In this document: one piece after another, positions 52,314 to 60,634 of the stretch | How positions within the stretch are numbered: the stretch's first letter is position 1 | Layout: every line of letters begins with the position of its first letter | NCBI RefSeq assembly: GCF_008180445.1 | Contig: NZ_VTER01000006.1 | Span: 492,155-556,154 of the forward strand | Reading direction: 5' to 3' | DNA length: 64,000 nucleotides | DNA from: Bacillus_AB infantis_B | GTDB taxonomy: Bacteria; Bacillota; Bacilli; Bacillales; Cytobacillaceae | Translations under genes and position numbers: made by a program | Notes under the pieces: generated by a model | Seen by the model: the letters and a program-made list of their open reading frames with translations, nothing else | Databases searched by the model: none | Told to the model about the DNA's origin: nothing

Positions 52314-53299
52314 TGAATAAAACCGCCTTTCTTCAGCATTTCTTTGATTTCTTCCCGGCCCATGAGTCCTTTGCTGGAATTATAGGTTTCAAGTTCAGCA
52401 GGCTTGCAGGCTGAATAGGCTTCTTTCAGCCCCGGAATATGGATTGGCGGCAGAATAACAAAGTATTCCTCGTCAAAAATGACAGTGGTGCCTGCTTCAT
52501 ACTCTGAAAGGAGGAGCTCATGAATTTTTTCACCGGGCCTTGTGCCAAGTACTTCAACCTCAATATCCTGCTTCCCGGCATCACCAGCAAGCACATAAGC
52601 CAGATCAAGAATTTTGCATGCAGGCATTTTCATAACAAAGATCTCACCGCCGACGCTTTCTTTTGTTGCCTTAAATACAAGCTTGATCGCATCCTCAAGC
52701 GTTAAAAAGAACCGGGTCATCTCCATATCTGTTATACCGATCTTTCCTTTTGACATGATCTGCTTTTTAAATACATGGATGACGCTTCCGTTAGTTCCAA
52801 GCACATTCCCGCCGCGAATGCATACAAATTTTGTGTTTGTATTCAGCGTATTTGCATGGATGATGAGCCTCTCACCCATTGCTTTTGATAGTCCATAGAA
52901 ATTAGAAGGGTTGGATGCTTTGTCGGTTGAAATATAGATTACGCTCTCGACATCATTTGCGATGGCAGCGTCAATGACATTCTGTGTGCCATGAACATTT
53001 GTTTTCAATGCTTCAAGTGGCTGATCCTCACAAACAGGTACATGCTTCAGGGCCGCCAGATGAAAAACATAGTCCACCCCGCAGCATGCCTCTGTAAGTT
53101 CATCTTTTTCTTTAATGTCGCCAATTACAAAATGGAGAAGAGGGTTATTATCAAATTCTTGCTTCATCGTAAACTGGTTAGATTCATTTCTTGAAAATAC
53201 CCTGATTTCTCTTGGATTCGCCTCCAGCAGCTGTCTTATAAGCTCATATCCCCATGAGCCCGTTCCTCCTGTCACCAGGATTTTCTTATCCTTAAACAT
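52310..53299 (-). CDS. UDP-GlcNAc 4,6-dehydratase/epimerase (FnlA/CapE/WbjB-like)
   Basis: 329-residue SDR of the polysaccharide-biosynthesis CapD-like family. NAD motif VTGGTGSWGYEL, HLAALKHVPVCE, ISTDKASNPSNFYGLSKAMGE (Asp-Lys in place of Asp-Glu, and Tyr-x-x-x-Lys), and MEMTRFFLTLEDAI match FnlA/CapE. It converts UDP-GlcNAc to a UDP-2-acetamido-2,6-dideoxy-4-keto sugar, with epimerisation in these subfamilies. It overlaps the WecB-like gene by 8 bases. A PseB-like 4,6-dehydratase/C5-epimerase is the main alternative. Confidence 0.86.
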   Translation of the reverse strand: MFKDKKILVTGGTGSWGYELIRQLLEANPREIRVFSRNESNQFTMKQEFDNNPLLHFVIGDIKEKDELTEACCGVDYVFHLAALKHVPVCEDQPLEALKTNVHGTQNVIDAAIANDVESVIYISTDKASNPSNFYGLSKAMGERLIIHANTLNTNTKFVCIRGGNVLGTNGSVIHVFKKQIMSKGKIGITDMEMTRFFLTLEDAIKLVFKATKESVGGEIFVMKMPACKILDLAYVLAGDAGKQDIEVEVLGTRPGEKIHELLLSEYEAGTTVIFDEEYFVILPPIHIPGLKEAYSACKPAELETYNSSKGLMGREEIKEMLKKGGFIQ

Positions 53300-54383
53300 T
53301 TTCCATTCCTCCCATTAGAATTTTAATGACTTTGTCAGATACAGCGGGCTCTTCATAACCGATCGGGAAGCTCCATTTCCTGTCTGAAGCAGCCATTACT
53401 TCCACGCATCGCAGGATATTCTCAGCGTTAAGCCCAGAAACCATATTGCTTCCACACTCAATTGTTTCGGGCCTTTCGGTTGTTTTTCTGATGGTTACTG
53501 CAGGCACATGAAACAAGCAGCATTCTTCCTGGACAGTTCCGCTGTCAGTAAGTGCACCAAAAGCATTCTTCTCCAATTTCACAAAATCAAAAAAACCAAA
53601 TGGCTCATGAAACTCAACCAGGGGGTTCATTTCCAGCGCACCGATTTGCGACAGCTTGGACCTGGTGCGCGGATGGATACTGCAGATGATGCGTACCTTG
53701 AATTTTTCTGCCGTAAGGTTTAATCCTTTCATGATTTGTATAAGGCGGTCTGCCCGGTCGACATTTTCAGCTCTGTGAATGGTTGCCAGGAAATATCCTC
53801 CTGGTTCAAGCTTCAATCCCTCCAGTACCGAACTATGATCGATCTGGCTTTTATAATGTTCAAGCACTTCATAAATTGGATTTCCTGAAACGATGATTCT
53901 GCTGGAAGGGATTCCTTCCCTCAGCAGGTTTTCTCTGCTTTGAGGAGTATAAGGGAGATTATAGGTAGAAATGGCATCAATTACTTTACGGTTTTTTTCT
54001 TCAGGGACTTCAAGATCAAAGCAGCGGTTTCCTGCTTCCATATGAATGACAGGGACGCCCATTCTTTCCGCTATAATAGCACCCAGGCCGCTGTTCGTAT
54101 CGCCAAGTACGAGGACACGATCAGGGCGCTCAGCAAGAATGATTTTCTCCAGCTCCGAGAATATTGCTGAAAGCTGTTCCCCTAATGAATGCTGCTTACC
54201 CAGCAGAATAAAGTCAGGTTTCCTCACTTTCATTTCCTGAAAAAACACATCACTCAGATTGCCTGTAAAATTCTGACCGGTATGAACAAGGATATGCCTG
54301 CTGCATAACTGATCCAGCTTATTGATTATCAGGCTCAGCCGGATGATCTCCGGTCTTGTACCCAATATGGTCATTACTTTCAT
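53292..54383 (-). CDS. UDP-N-acetylglucosamine 2-epimerase family protein (WecB/CapG/FnlC-like)
   Basis: 363-residue GT-B-like epimerase. Recognisable segments are ILGTRPEIIRLSLII, VLGDTNSGLGA, VIHMEAGNRCFDLEVPEE, ATIHRAENV, SIHPRTRSKL and the TDSGTVQEECCLFHVPAVTIR block. Here Glu in QEE and the RxxTERPE segment fit the catalytic group. In this operon it would invert C2 of the UDP-2-acetamido-2,6-dideoxyhexose, as in the last step to UDP-L-FucNAc or UDP-L-QuiNAc. GGGAG ribosome binding site at 54383. It is the first gene of a four-gene operon running to 50563. Confidence 0.88.
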   Translation of the reverse strand: MKVMTILGTRPEIIRLSLIINKLDQLCSRHILVHTGQNFTGNLSDVFFQEMKVRKPDFILLGKQHSLGEQLSAIFSELEKIILAERPDRVLVLGDTNSGLGAIIAERMGVPVIHMEAGNRCFDLEVPEEKNRKVIDAISTYNLPYTPQSRENLLREGIPSSRIIVSGNPIYEVLEHYKSQIDHSSVLEGLKLEPGGYFLATIHRAENVDRADRLIQIMKGLNLTAEKFKVRIICSIHPRTRSKLSQIGALEMNPLVEFHEPFGFFDFVKLEKNAFGALTDSGTVQEECCLFHVPAVTIRKTTERPETIECGSNMVSGLNAENILRCVEVMAASDRKWSFPIGYEEPAVSDKVIKILMGGMENV

Positions 54384-54689
54384 CGATTTATCACTCCCTG
54401 CCCTGCATTCCCGAAAAACACAGTTATCTAGTTATTAAATTATGCTTGTATAGTTGGATGGTTCTAGGCATCCCTACCAATTTATTCGCACGGTATAGCA
54501 TCCTCCTAGGGGCTGCTGGAGTTGTAGATACACCCAGACACTCTCCCATTACTGCCCTGAAAAAGAAAAAACAGGGCCAGAGAAGCACCCTGTTTATATA
54601 GAAGATAGGTTTACTAGGTTACTGCCGTGTACAAACCTGCAAGCATCTCATAAAATATATAAATTTTTAAATCTCAAGGAGAATTGCCG
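54384..54689. other. Intergenic stretch of about 300 bp between glycan and sulfate operons
   Basis: Divergent upstream region of the UDP-sugar operon and the sulfate genes. A hairpin-like pair GCCCTG (54554-54559) / CAGGGC (54572-54577) with an A-rich loop is the only structure I can see. I looked for a SAM (S-box) riboswitch, expected for sulfur genes, and did not find its conserved elements. No convincing promoter. Confidence 0.5.
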
Positions 54690-56453
54690 ATGTCCTATTC
54701 CGCTGCCGTTCTTTGTGTAATGCTCGCCATCATGTTCTTTGTCCTTGTCAAAGAATGGCTGCCTGCAGAAATCACCGTTTTTTCAACCCTCGCCCTCTTG
54801 ATTGTCAGCGGCATCCTGCCCGCCGGTGAGGCTTTATCCGGCTTTTCCAACACAAGCGTCCATACTGTTGCCCTCTTATTTATAGCAGGAGCTGCCGTTT
54901 CAAAAAGCGGGCTGATACAGGATGCTGCCGGCAGATTTCTCAGCAGGAGCAGGACACTGCCTGGAGCACTGTTTCGTATCATGGTGCCGGTAAGCACTGC
55001 CTCGGCTTTCATTAATAACACTCCATTGGTGACTCTTTTTCTTCCTTTTCTGCAAAAGTGGGCAATTGAGAACAGGATCCAGCCTTCAAAGGTGCTGATC
55101 CCACTTTCATATGCTTCCATTCTCGGAGGGACCATTACACTGATAGGCACTTCTACTAACTTATTGGTTAACGGGCTTATGATTGAGAGAGGCGAGGAAG
55201 GATTCCACTTGTTTTCTTTTTCCGTCATTGGGGTCCCTATAGCTGCGGCTGGCATTCTCTATATGATTGTCTTCGGACACCGCCTTCTTCCTGACCGGTC
55301 GCATAATATCCAATTGTTTGAAGAAGAAGAGCATCTTCATATCCATTATTATGAAGTGCTTGCCGGCTCCCCTCTTGCCGGAAAAACGGTGACAGAAGCT
55401 TTGCTGCGGAATCTAAACCACTTTTTCCTGATTGAGATCATCCGAGGTAACACAGTTAAAACTCCAGCCGCCAATGATGAAGTTGTTCAGACTGGGGATA
55501 TTCTGGTGTTTTCAGGAAATCCGCAAAAAGCGCTCCCCTCCGTTCATCTTCTCGGGCTTAAGCCCTGGCCAGCCGGACCCTCTTCTCGCCCTAAAAGGAA
55601 AGGGAGCGGATTATTTGAAGTGGGAATTCCCCCTGGTTCCTTTCTCGTCAATAAAAGAATCAAGGATATCCATTTCCGTTCAAGGTATCAGGCTGTCATT
55701 GTGGGTGTGAAAAGAAAGGGAGAATTGATCTCCAGCGGCTTTGGCAGCCTGACAGCGGCCCAGGGAGATACCTTCATCCTCCTGGCAAGGCAGGGTTTTG
55801 GCGAAATATGGGCGGGCAGCGACGATTTTTATTTTGTCTCCTCCTCAGCTGCAGCTAAAAACAGCCGGAGGCAGAAGCTCTCAGTCTCCCTGATCCTCGC
55901 AGGATTTATCGTATGCTCGCTCATTCAGGCTGCACCCATATATCATCTGGCTCTCCTTGCAGCTGCGTTTATCATTGCGATAGGGACACTGTCTTTTTCA
56001 GAGGCCTTGAAAGCGTTGAATTGGCGGATCATTATCTTGATGGGAAGCTCCATCGGCCTCGGAAAAGCAATTGAATCAACCGGCCTTGCATCAACCGCTG
56101 CTTCATTCCTCCTTAAATGGCAGGATGAACTGAGCTTGCTTGGCATTATTTGCATCTATTATTTGCTTACAATGCTCATGACTGAAATCCTGAATAATTT
56201 GGCTACAGCGTCCCTTATGTTCCCGATTGGCTACACGATGGCAGAAGGCCTGCAGATAGATCCGGCTATGTTTGCCATGCTTACTGCCATTGCCGCTTCA
56301 TGCAGTTTTTTAACCCCTATCGGCTATCAGACCAATCTTCTTGTATATGGACCCGGCGGATACAGATTTACGGATTATATGAGAGTCGGACTGCCTTTAA
56401 GCCTCGTTTCAATGGCAGCCGCCATTACCATGCTTTATATTAGATGGCTTTAG
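54690..56453 (+). CDS. SLC13-type sulfate permease with TrkA-C domains
   Basis: 587-residue membrane protein. About five spans at the N-terminus (VLVKEWLPAEITVF, SGFSNTSVHTVALLF, FINNTPLVTLFLPFL, the GTSTNLLVNGL helix), then two TrkA-C cytoplasmic domains (about 210-380), then more spans (ending LLTMLMTEILNNLATASLMFP, SFLTPIGYQTNLLVYGPGGY). This is the divalent anion/Na+ symporter family (DASS/CitT/SLC13, as in SulP-independent sulfate carriers). It is followed by APS kinase and ATP sulfurylase, so sulfate is the likely substrate. ATG 54690 is 8 bases from AAGGAG; the longer frame starts with TTG 54684 without a site. Confidence 0.88.
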   Translation: MSYSAAVLCVMLAIMFFVLVKEWLPAEITVFSTLALLIVSGILPAGEALSGFSNTSVHTVALLFIAGAAVSKSGLIQDAAGRFLSRSRTLPGALFRIMVPVSTASAFINNTPLVTLFLPFLQKWAIENRIQPSKVLIPLSYASILGGTITLIGTSTNLLVNGLMIERGEEGFHLFSFSVIGVPIAAAGILYMIVFGHRLLPDRSHNIQLFEEEEHLHIHYYEVLAGSPLAGKTVTEALLRNLNHFFLIEIIRGNTVKTPAANDEVVQTGDILVFSGNPQKALPSVHLLGLKPWPAGPSSRPKRKGSGLFEVGIPPGSFLVNKRIKDIHFRSRYQAVIVGVKRKGELISSGFGSLTAAQGDTFILLARQGFGEIWAGSDDFYFVSSSAAAKNSRRQKLSVSLILAGFIVCSLIQAAPIYHLALLAAAFIIAIGTLSFSEALKALNWRIIILMGSSIGLGKAIESTGLASTAASFLLKWQDELSLLGIICIYYLLTMLMTEILNNLATASLMFPIGYTMAEGLQIDPAMFAMLTAIAASCSFLTPIGYQTNLLVYGPGGYRFTDYMRVGLPLSLVSMAAAITMLYIRWL

Positions 56454-56468
56454 AAAGGGAGTGTTCCT

Positions 56469-57083
56469 TTGGAAGAGAAACATATCACCTGGCATTGCTC
56501 AGCCATAACCAAAAGTCTCCGGCAAAAGCAAAATGAGCATAAAAGTGCTGTCCTTTGGTTTACGGGGCTGTCAGGATCAGGCAAATCGACGATTGCAAAC
56601 GCGGTCCAGGCAATGCTTTTCAAACGGGGAATCCAGGCCTATTTGCTGGATGGGGATAATCTGCGCCACGGCATCAATGGGAATTTATCGTTCAGCCAGG
56701 AAGACCGGAAGGAGAATATCAGGAGGACTGCCGAAATGGCAAAACTCTTTTCAGATGCAGGCTTTGTCGTGCTTGCATCGCTCATTTCTCCTTACAAAGC
56801 AGACAGAATGATGGCCAGGGAACTGATGGATGATGGGGAATTCATTGAGATCCATGTTGACTGCCCTGTAGAAGAGTGTGAAAAGCGGGATCCTAAAGGA
56901 CTGTACAAAAAAGTCAGAAATGGCGAAATCAAAGGATTTACGGGCATTGATGCCTCATATGAAAAGCCGGAGAAGCCGGAGATTATTTTGGATACAGGAA
57001 AGCATTCTCTTCAAGAATGCGTTCAATCCGTGATGAAGTATTTAGATGATGTTTATAAACTGAAGACTTTTAATGAGGAGTGA
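56469..57083 (+). CDS. cysC: Adenylylsulfate kinase
   Basis: 204-residue APS kinase: APS plus ATP gives PAPS and ADP. P-loop GLSGSGKST (33-41), LDGDNLRHGIN, RRTAEMAKLFSDAG, DPKGLYKK and IDASYEKP are the family marks. Start is TTG 56469 behind AAAGGGAGTG. It follows the permease after 15 bases and overlaps the region right before the sat start (stop 57083, sat ATG 57089). No PAPS reductase gene (cysH) is in the window. Confidence 0.95.
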   Translation: MEEKHITWHCSAITKSLRQKQNEHKSAVLWFTGLSGSGKSTIANAVQAMLFKRGIQAYLLDGDNLRHGINGNLSFSQEDRKENIRRTAEMAKLFSDAGFVVLASLISPYKADRMMARELMDDGEFIEIHVDCPVEECEKRDPKGLYKKVRNGEIKGFTGIDASYEKPEKPEIILDTGKHSLQECVQSVMKYLDDVYKLKTFNEE

Positions 57084-57088
57084 AAAGA

Positions 57089-58225
57089 ATGCCGTGCAGA
57101 ATACCTCATGGTGGAACACTGATCAACAAAGTCGATTTGAAGAGGAGCCGGGAGGAAATTGAAAAGGAAACAGAATTGGATGAGGCAGCTTTATCCGACC
57201 TTGTTCTGATCGCTACTGGAGCATACAGCCCGCTCGAAGGCTTTATGACTAAAGAAGACTATGGCTCTGTTCTTGAAAAGATGAGATTGGCCGACGGTAC
57301 AGCCTGGAGCCTTCCCATCACTTTACCGGTTCATGAAGCAATGGCTTCCTCACTTTCCCCAGGTGATTCTCTGCGGCTTACCTTTAAGGGAATCACCTAT
57401 GGGATCATAGAGCTCAGCGAGATCTACCAGCCTGATAAACGGGAGGAAGCACTAAAAGTATTCCGGTCTGATGACCGGCATCATCCGGGAGTTCAAAAGC
57501 TTTTTGAACGAGGTGATGTCTATTTGGCCGGCCCGGTTACCCTTGTAAAATTCCCCGCTGCTGATCCGGAATGGGCAGAGTACCTATTCACCCCTGCAGA
57601 ATTGAGAGAAAAGATACACAGTAAAGGCTGGGACTCAACAGTCGGCTTCCAGACCAGGAACCCTGTTCACCGGGCGCACGAACATATCCAGAAAACAGCC
57701 ATGGAAATGACTGATGGGCTGCTGCTGCACCCCCTTGTCGGAGAAACGAAAAAAGATGATATCCCCGCAGATGTGAGGATGAAAAGCTATAAAGTCCTTC
57801 TTGACAACTATTATCCTTCAGACAGGGCCATACTCGCCGTATTTCCGGCAAGCATGAGATATGCAGGGCCGCGTGAGGCCATTTTTCATGCAATAGTCCG
57901 TAAAAACTATGGCTGCACACATTTTATTGTAGGAAGGGATCATGCCGGTGTCGGGAATTATTATGGGACTTATGATGCTCAAAATATCTTCCGGCAGTTT
58001 ACCGAAGAAGAGCTGGGGATCATCATCATGCCGTTTGAGCACAGCTTTTACTGCAAAACCTGCGATCAGATGGCTTCAGCCAAAACCTGTCCGCACGGCC
58101 CAGAGCATCATCTCCACCTTTCAGGGACAAAGGTGAGGGAAATGCTGAGGAACGGCCAGCCCCTTCCTTCCAAGTTCAGCCGTCCTGAGGTTTTTGCCAT
58201 ACTCTCGGAGGGTATGAGGAAATGA
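57089..58225 (+). CDS. sat: Sulfate adenylyltransferase (ATP sulfurylase)
   Basis: 378-residue enzyme: sulfate plus ATP gives APS and PPi, the first step of sulfate activation. It has Q188-T-R-N-P and the His194-x-x-His197 pair (QTRNPVHRAHE), FIVGRDHAGVG, and the cysteine cluster CKTCDQMASAKTCPHG near the C-terminus. ATG 57089 follows GAGGAG with 8-base spacing; an in-frame GTG at 57080 overlaps that site. This is the single-function type (no fused APS kinase), partnered by cysC upstream. The three genes probably form one transcript with a hairpin at its end. Confidence 0.96.
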   Translation: MPCRIPHGGTLINKVDLKRSREEIEKETELDEAALSDLVLIATGAYSPLEGFMTKEDYGSVLEKMRLADGTAWSLPITLPVHEAMASSLSPGDSLRLTFKGITYGIIELSEIYQPDKREEALKVFRSDDRHHPGVQKLFERGDVYLAGPVTLVKFPAADPEWAEYLFTPAELREKIHSKGWDSTVGFQTRNPVHRAHEHIQKTAMEMTDGLLLHPLVGETKKDDIPADVRMKSYKVLLDNYYPSDRAILAVFPASMRYAGPREAIFHAIVRKNYGCTHFIVGRDHAGVGNYYGTYDAQNIFRQFTEEELGIIIMPFEHSFYCKTCDQMASAKTCPHGPEHHLHLSGTKVREMLRNGQPLPSKFSRPEVFAILSEGMRK

Positions 58226-58255
58226 AGCTGGCGTATATGCCTGCAGCTGCTAAAG

Positions 58256-58290
58256 GAAGCCCCCTTCCTTTTCTTTTACAGGGGGCTTTG
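58256..58290 (+). terminator. Hairpin terminator of the sulfate operon
   Basis: AAGCCCCCT pairs with AGGGGGCTT across 13 bases, followed by TGC; the T-run is poor. Confidence 0.6.
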
Positions 58291-58418
58291 CTAAAATACT
58301 TTAGATGAGGGCCTTTCTTTATTACATAATCCATCAGCGTTCGAAAACAATATACATATGCTATATGCTCGACTGATGAAGAAGGCCTGTTCATCTGTGA
58401 AAGAAGGGAGAATAAATT

Positions 58419-59930
58419 TTGAAGCAAAAACTCGCGGTTTTCTACATATCCGTACTATTATTACTTGTACTTGTACTTGTTGGAATTTTTGCACCTAATC
58501 AGCTTGAAAATGTGACTGCCGGACTCCAGGACTTCATCAGCAACGCTTTCGGATGGTATTACCTCATTCTCGTTACACTGCTGGTCATTGTCTGCCTCTA
58601 CTTCCTGATCAGTCCGATCGGAAGGCTGAAGCTTGGAAAACCTGAGGACAAGCCTGAGTTTTCAAGGGTTACCTGGCTTGCCATGCTGTTCAGCGCAGGG
58701 ATGGGTATCGGATTGGTCTTCTGGGGAGCGGCCGAACCTCTTTCCCATTATGCTGTCAGCTCGCCAACCGGAGAGACCGGCACTGCGGAAGCATTGAAAG
58801 ATTCTATGAGATTTACCTACTTCCATTGGGGAATCCACGCCTGGGCTATTTATGGCATTGTCGCACTTGTACTTGCCTATTTTAATTTCAGGCATGGCGA
58901 ACCCGGATTGATCAGCGCAACCCTGAAGCCCATCTTCGGCGATGCCGTTAAAGGTCCGCTTGGCAAGGTCATCGATGTTGTCGCTGTTCTTGCAACCGTG
59001 ATTGGTGTTGCCACCACCCTTGGCTTTGGAGCTGTACAGATAAACGGAGGCTTGTCTTTCCTTTTTGACATCCCTTCCAATTTCATTGTGCAGCTGATCA
59101 TCATATCCATCGTGACCGTACTTTTCATGATTTCCGCCTGGTCGGGACTCGGTAAGGGCATCAAGATTCTCAGCAATGCCAACATGGGACTGGCCCTGGT
59201 CTTATTCGTTCTCATGTTTTTCATTGGCCCTACCCTGTTCATCCTGAACTTGTTCACCAATACAATCGGGACCTATCTGCAGTCTCTCCTTCAGATGAGC
59301 TTCCGGATTGCTCCATTGGATCCCGGCACTCGTGAGTGGATCAATGGATGGACTATTTTTTATTGGGCATGGTGGATTGCCTGGTCGCCTTTCGTCGGGA
59401 TATTCATTGCCCGCGTCTCCAAGGGACGCAGTATTAGGGAGTTTGTATTTGGCGTCCTTCTCGTGCCGACTGTCATCGGGTTTTTGTGGTTTTCCACGTT
59501 CGGCGGCTCGGCCATGTATCTTGAGCATGTGAAGAATATTTCAATTTCGGGACTGGCAACTGAGGAAACCCTTTTCGCTGTTTTCTCAAACTTTCCGCTT
59601 GGAATGGTTCTTTCCATCATTGCCATCATTCTTGTCAGTACATTTTTCATTACGTCAGCTGACTCCGGCACCTATGTCCTTGGCATGATGACAACAAACG
59701 GGTCCCATACGCCCGGCAACAGAATTAAACTTACTTGGGGCATCCTGCTTGCCGTCATTTCACTTGTACTCCTGTACAGCGGCGGGCTGCAGGCACTTCA
59801 GAATACCATGATTGTAGCCGCCCTCCCGTTCTCGGTCATCATGGCCCTCATGACCATATCCCTTATCAAAGCATTGTATAAGGAATCCAAAGAACTGGGG
59901 ATCGGTCAGATAAAAAGACGGAAACAGTAG
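58419..59930 (+). CDS. BCCT-family transporter (glycine betaine, OpuD-like)
   Basis: 503-residue membrane protein with twelve predicted spans. The BCCT signature is present (GMGIGLVFWGAAEP near residue 95; WTIFYWAWWIAWSPFVG and ARVSKGRSIREF around 305-345). It is a Na+- or H+-coupled importer of betaine, choline or related quaternary amines, used for osmoprotection. Start TTG 58419 follows GAAGGGAGAA. The gene is alone; no regulator or choline-oxidation gene adjoins. Substrate assignment to glycine betaine is by family only. Confidence 0.93.
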   Translation: MKQKLAVFYISVLLLLVLVLVGIFAPNQLENVTAGLQDFISNAFGWYYLILVTLLVIVCLYFLISPIGRLKLGKPEDKPEFSRVTWLAMLFSAGMGIGLVFWGAAEPLSHYAVSSPTGETGTAEALKDSMRFTYFHWGIHAWAIYGIVALVLAYFNFRHGEPGLISATLKPIFGDAVKGPLGKVIDVVAVLATVIGVATTLGFGAVQINGGLSFLFDIPSNFIVQLIIISIVTVLFMISAWSGLGKGIKILSNANMGLALVLFVLMFFIGPTLFILNLFTNTIGTYLQSLLQMSFRIAPLDPGTREWINGWTIFYWAWWIAWSPFVGIFIARVSKGRSIREFVFGVLLVPTVIGFLWFSTFGGSAMYLEHVKNISISGLATEETLFAVFSNFPLGMVLSIIAIILVSTFFITSADSGTYVLGMMTTNGSHTPGNRIKLTWGILLAVISLVLLYSGGLQALQNTMIVAALPFSVIMALMTISLIKALYKESKELGIGQIKRRKQ

Positions 59931-60275
59931 AAAAGCGGAGGGCGCTTGCTCAGCCCCGACAAGCTTAAGACGAGCAGATTGGAAGGTTGTTCTTTAACCT
60001 TCTGATCTGCTTGGCTTAAGACTCGAGGGGCTAGCGCCCGGAGCTGGACAATGAAAAGCGGAAGCGGCTTGCCCAGAATTAAGGAACGCAGGCTAAAGGC
60101 GCCACGTCCTGCGGGCCCAGCATAAGACGCGCAAGAATAAAAGGCGTTCTTTGCCTTTAAATTCTTGCGTGGCTTATGACTCGAGGCTCTAGCCGCTGGA
60201 GCTGGACAATGAGAAGCGGAAGCCGCTTGCTCAGAATTAAGGAACGCAGGCTAGAGGCGCCACGTCCTGTGGCAA
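59931..60275. repeat. Two and a half tandem copies of a hairpin-forming intergenic element
   Basis: Copy 1 is 59931-60052, copy 2 about 60054-60211, copy 3 is partial (60212-60275). Copies share borders AAAAGCGGA(A)G near the start and GGAGCTGGACAATG at the end. Each full copy holds a long hairpin whose arms differ but stay paired: AGCAGATTGGAAGGTT with AACCTTCTGATCTGCT in copy 1, CGCAAGAATAAAAGGC with GCCTTTAAATTCTTGCG in copy 2. Intergenic elements of this kind are common in Bacillaceae. Confidence 0.8.
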
Positions 60276-60310
60276 GGGCCTCCATGAGGGGGGGGAGTGA
60301 CTGGCTGACA

Positions 60311-60502
60311 AATAAGCGGAAAAATTCCCCCTAATTTCAAAAAGACGCAAATAATAGCTATAATAGACGGAGAAATTCCGGCTATCGACTCAAAAAACAG
60401 GAAAAAAGGCAACTTCGCTCCGATTAACCGGAAATTTTCCTCTTATTTACGTCTGCCTGGGTCAAATTCAGCAGCTTAACGGGAAATTCTCCGCTTATTT
60501 TA
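60311..60502. repeat. Four short AT-rich palindromic units
   Basis: Four imperfect copies of a unit like AA(C/G)CGGA(A)AAATTCC(C/G)CTTAT are spaced about 50-58 bases apart (60311, 60361, 60423, 60476). Each is near-palindromic around AAATT. No gene is seen in the rest of 60276-60600. Confidence 0.55.
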
Positions 60503-60601
60503 AGGCTTCCAGGTCACTCAAATAAGGATAAGACTTCCTGTTTTTTTACCCTTTTATGAAAACTATTCCTTACTATGGAAAGCACCATTCTTTACGAAAA
60601 G

Positions 60602-60630
60602 AAAAAAAAAGAGACCTTAACGGGTCTCTT
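60602..60630 (-). terminator. Terminator of the paaX-like gene
   Basis: On the minus strand AAGAGACC pairs with GGTCTCTT across a six-base loop, with a run of T after it. It lies a few bases past the paaX-like stop at 60635. Confidence 0.85.
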
Positions 60631-60634
60631 CTTT

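Noticed and set aside
54356..54601. 81-codon frame upstream of the sulfate genes; also a search for an S-box riboswitch there
   Set aside because: Non-protein-like sequence overlapping the start of the epimerase; none of the conserved S-box parts seen.
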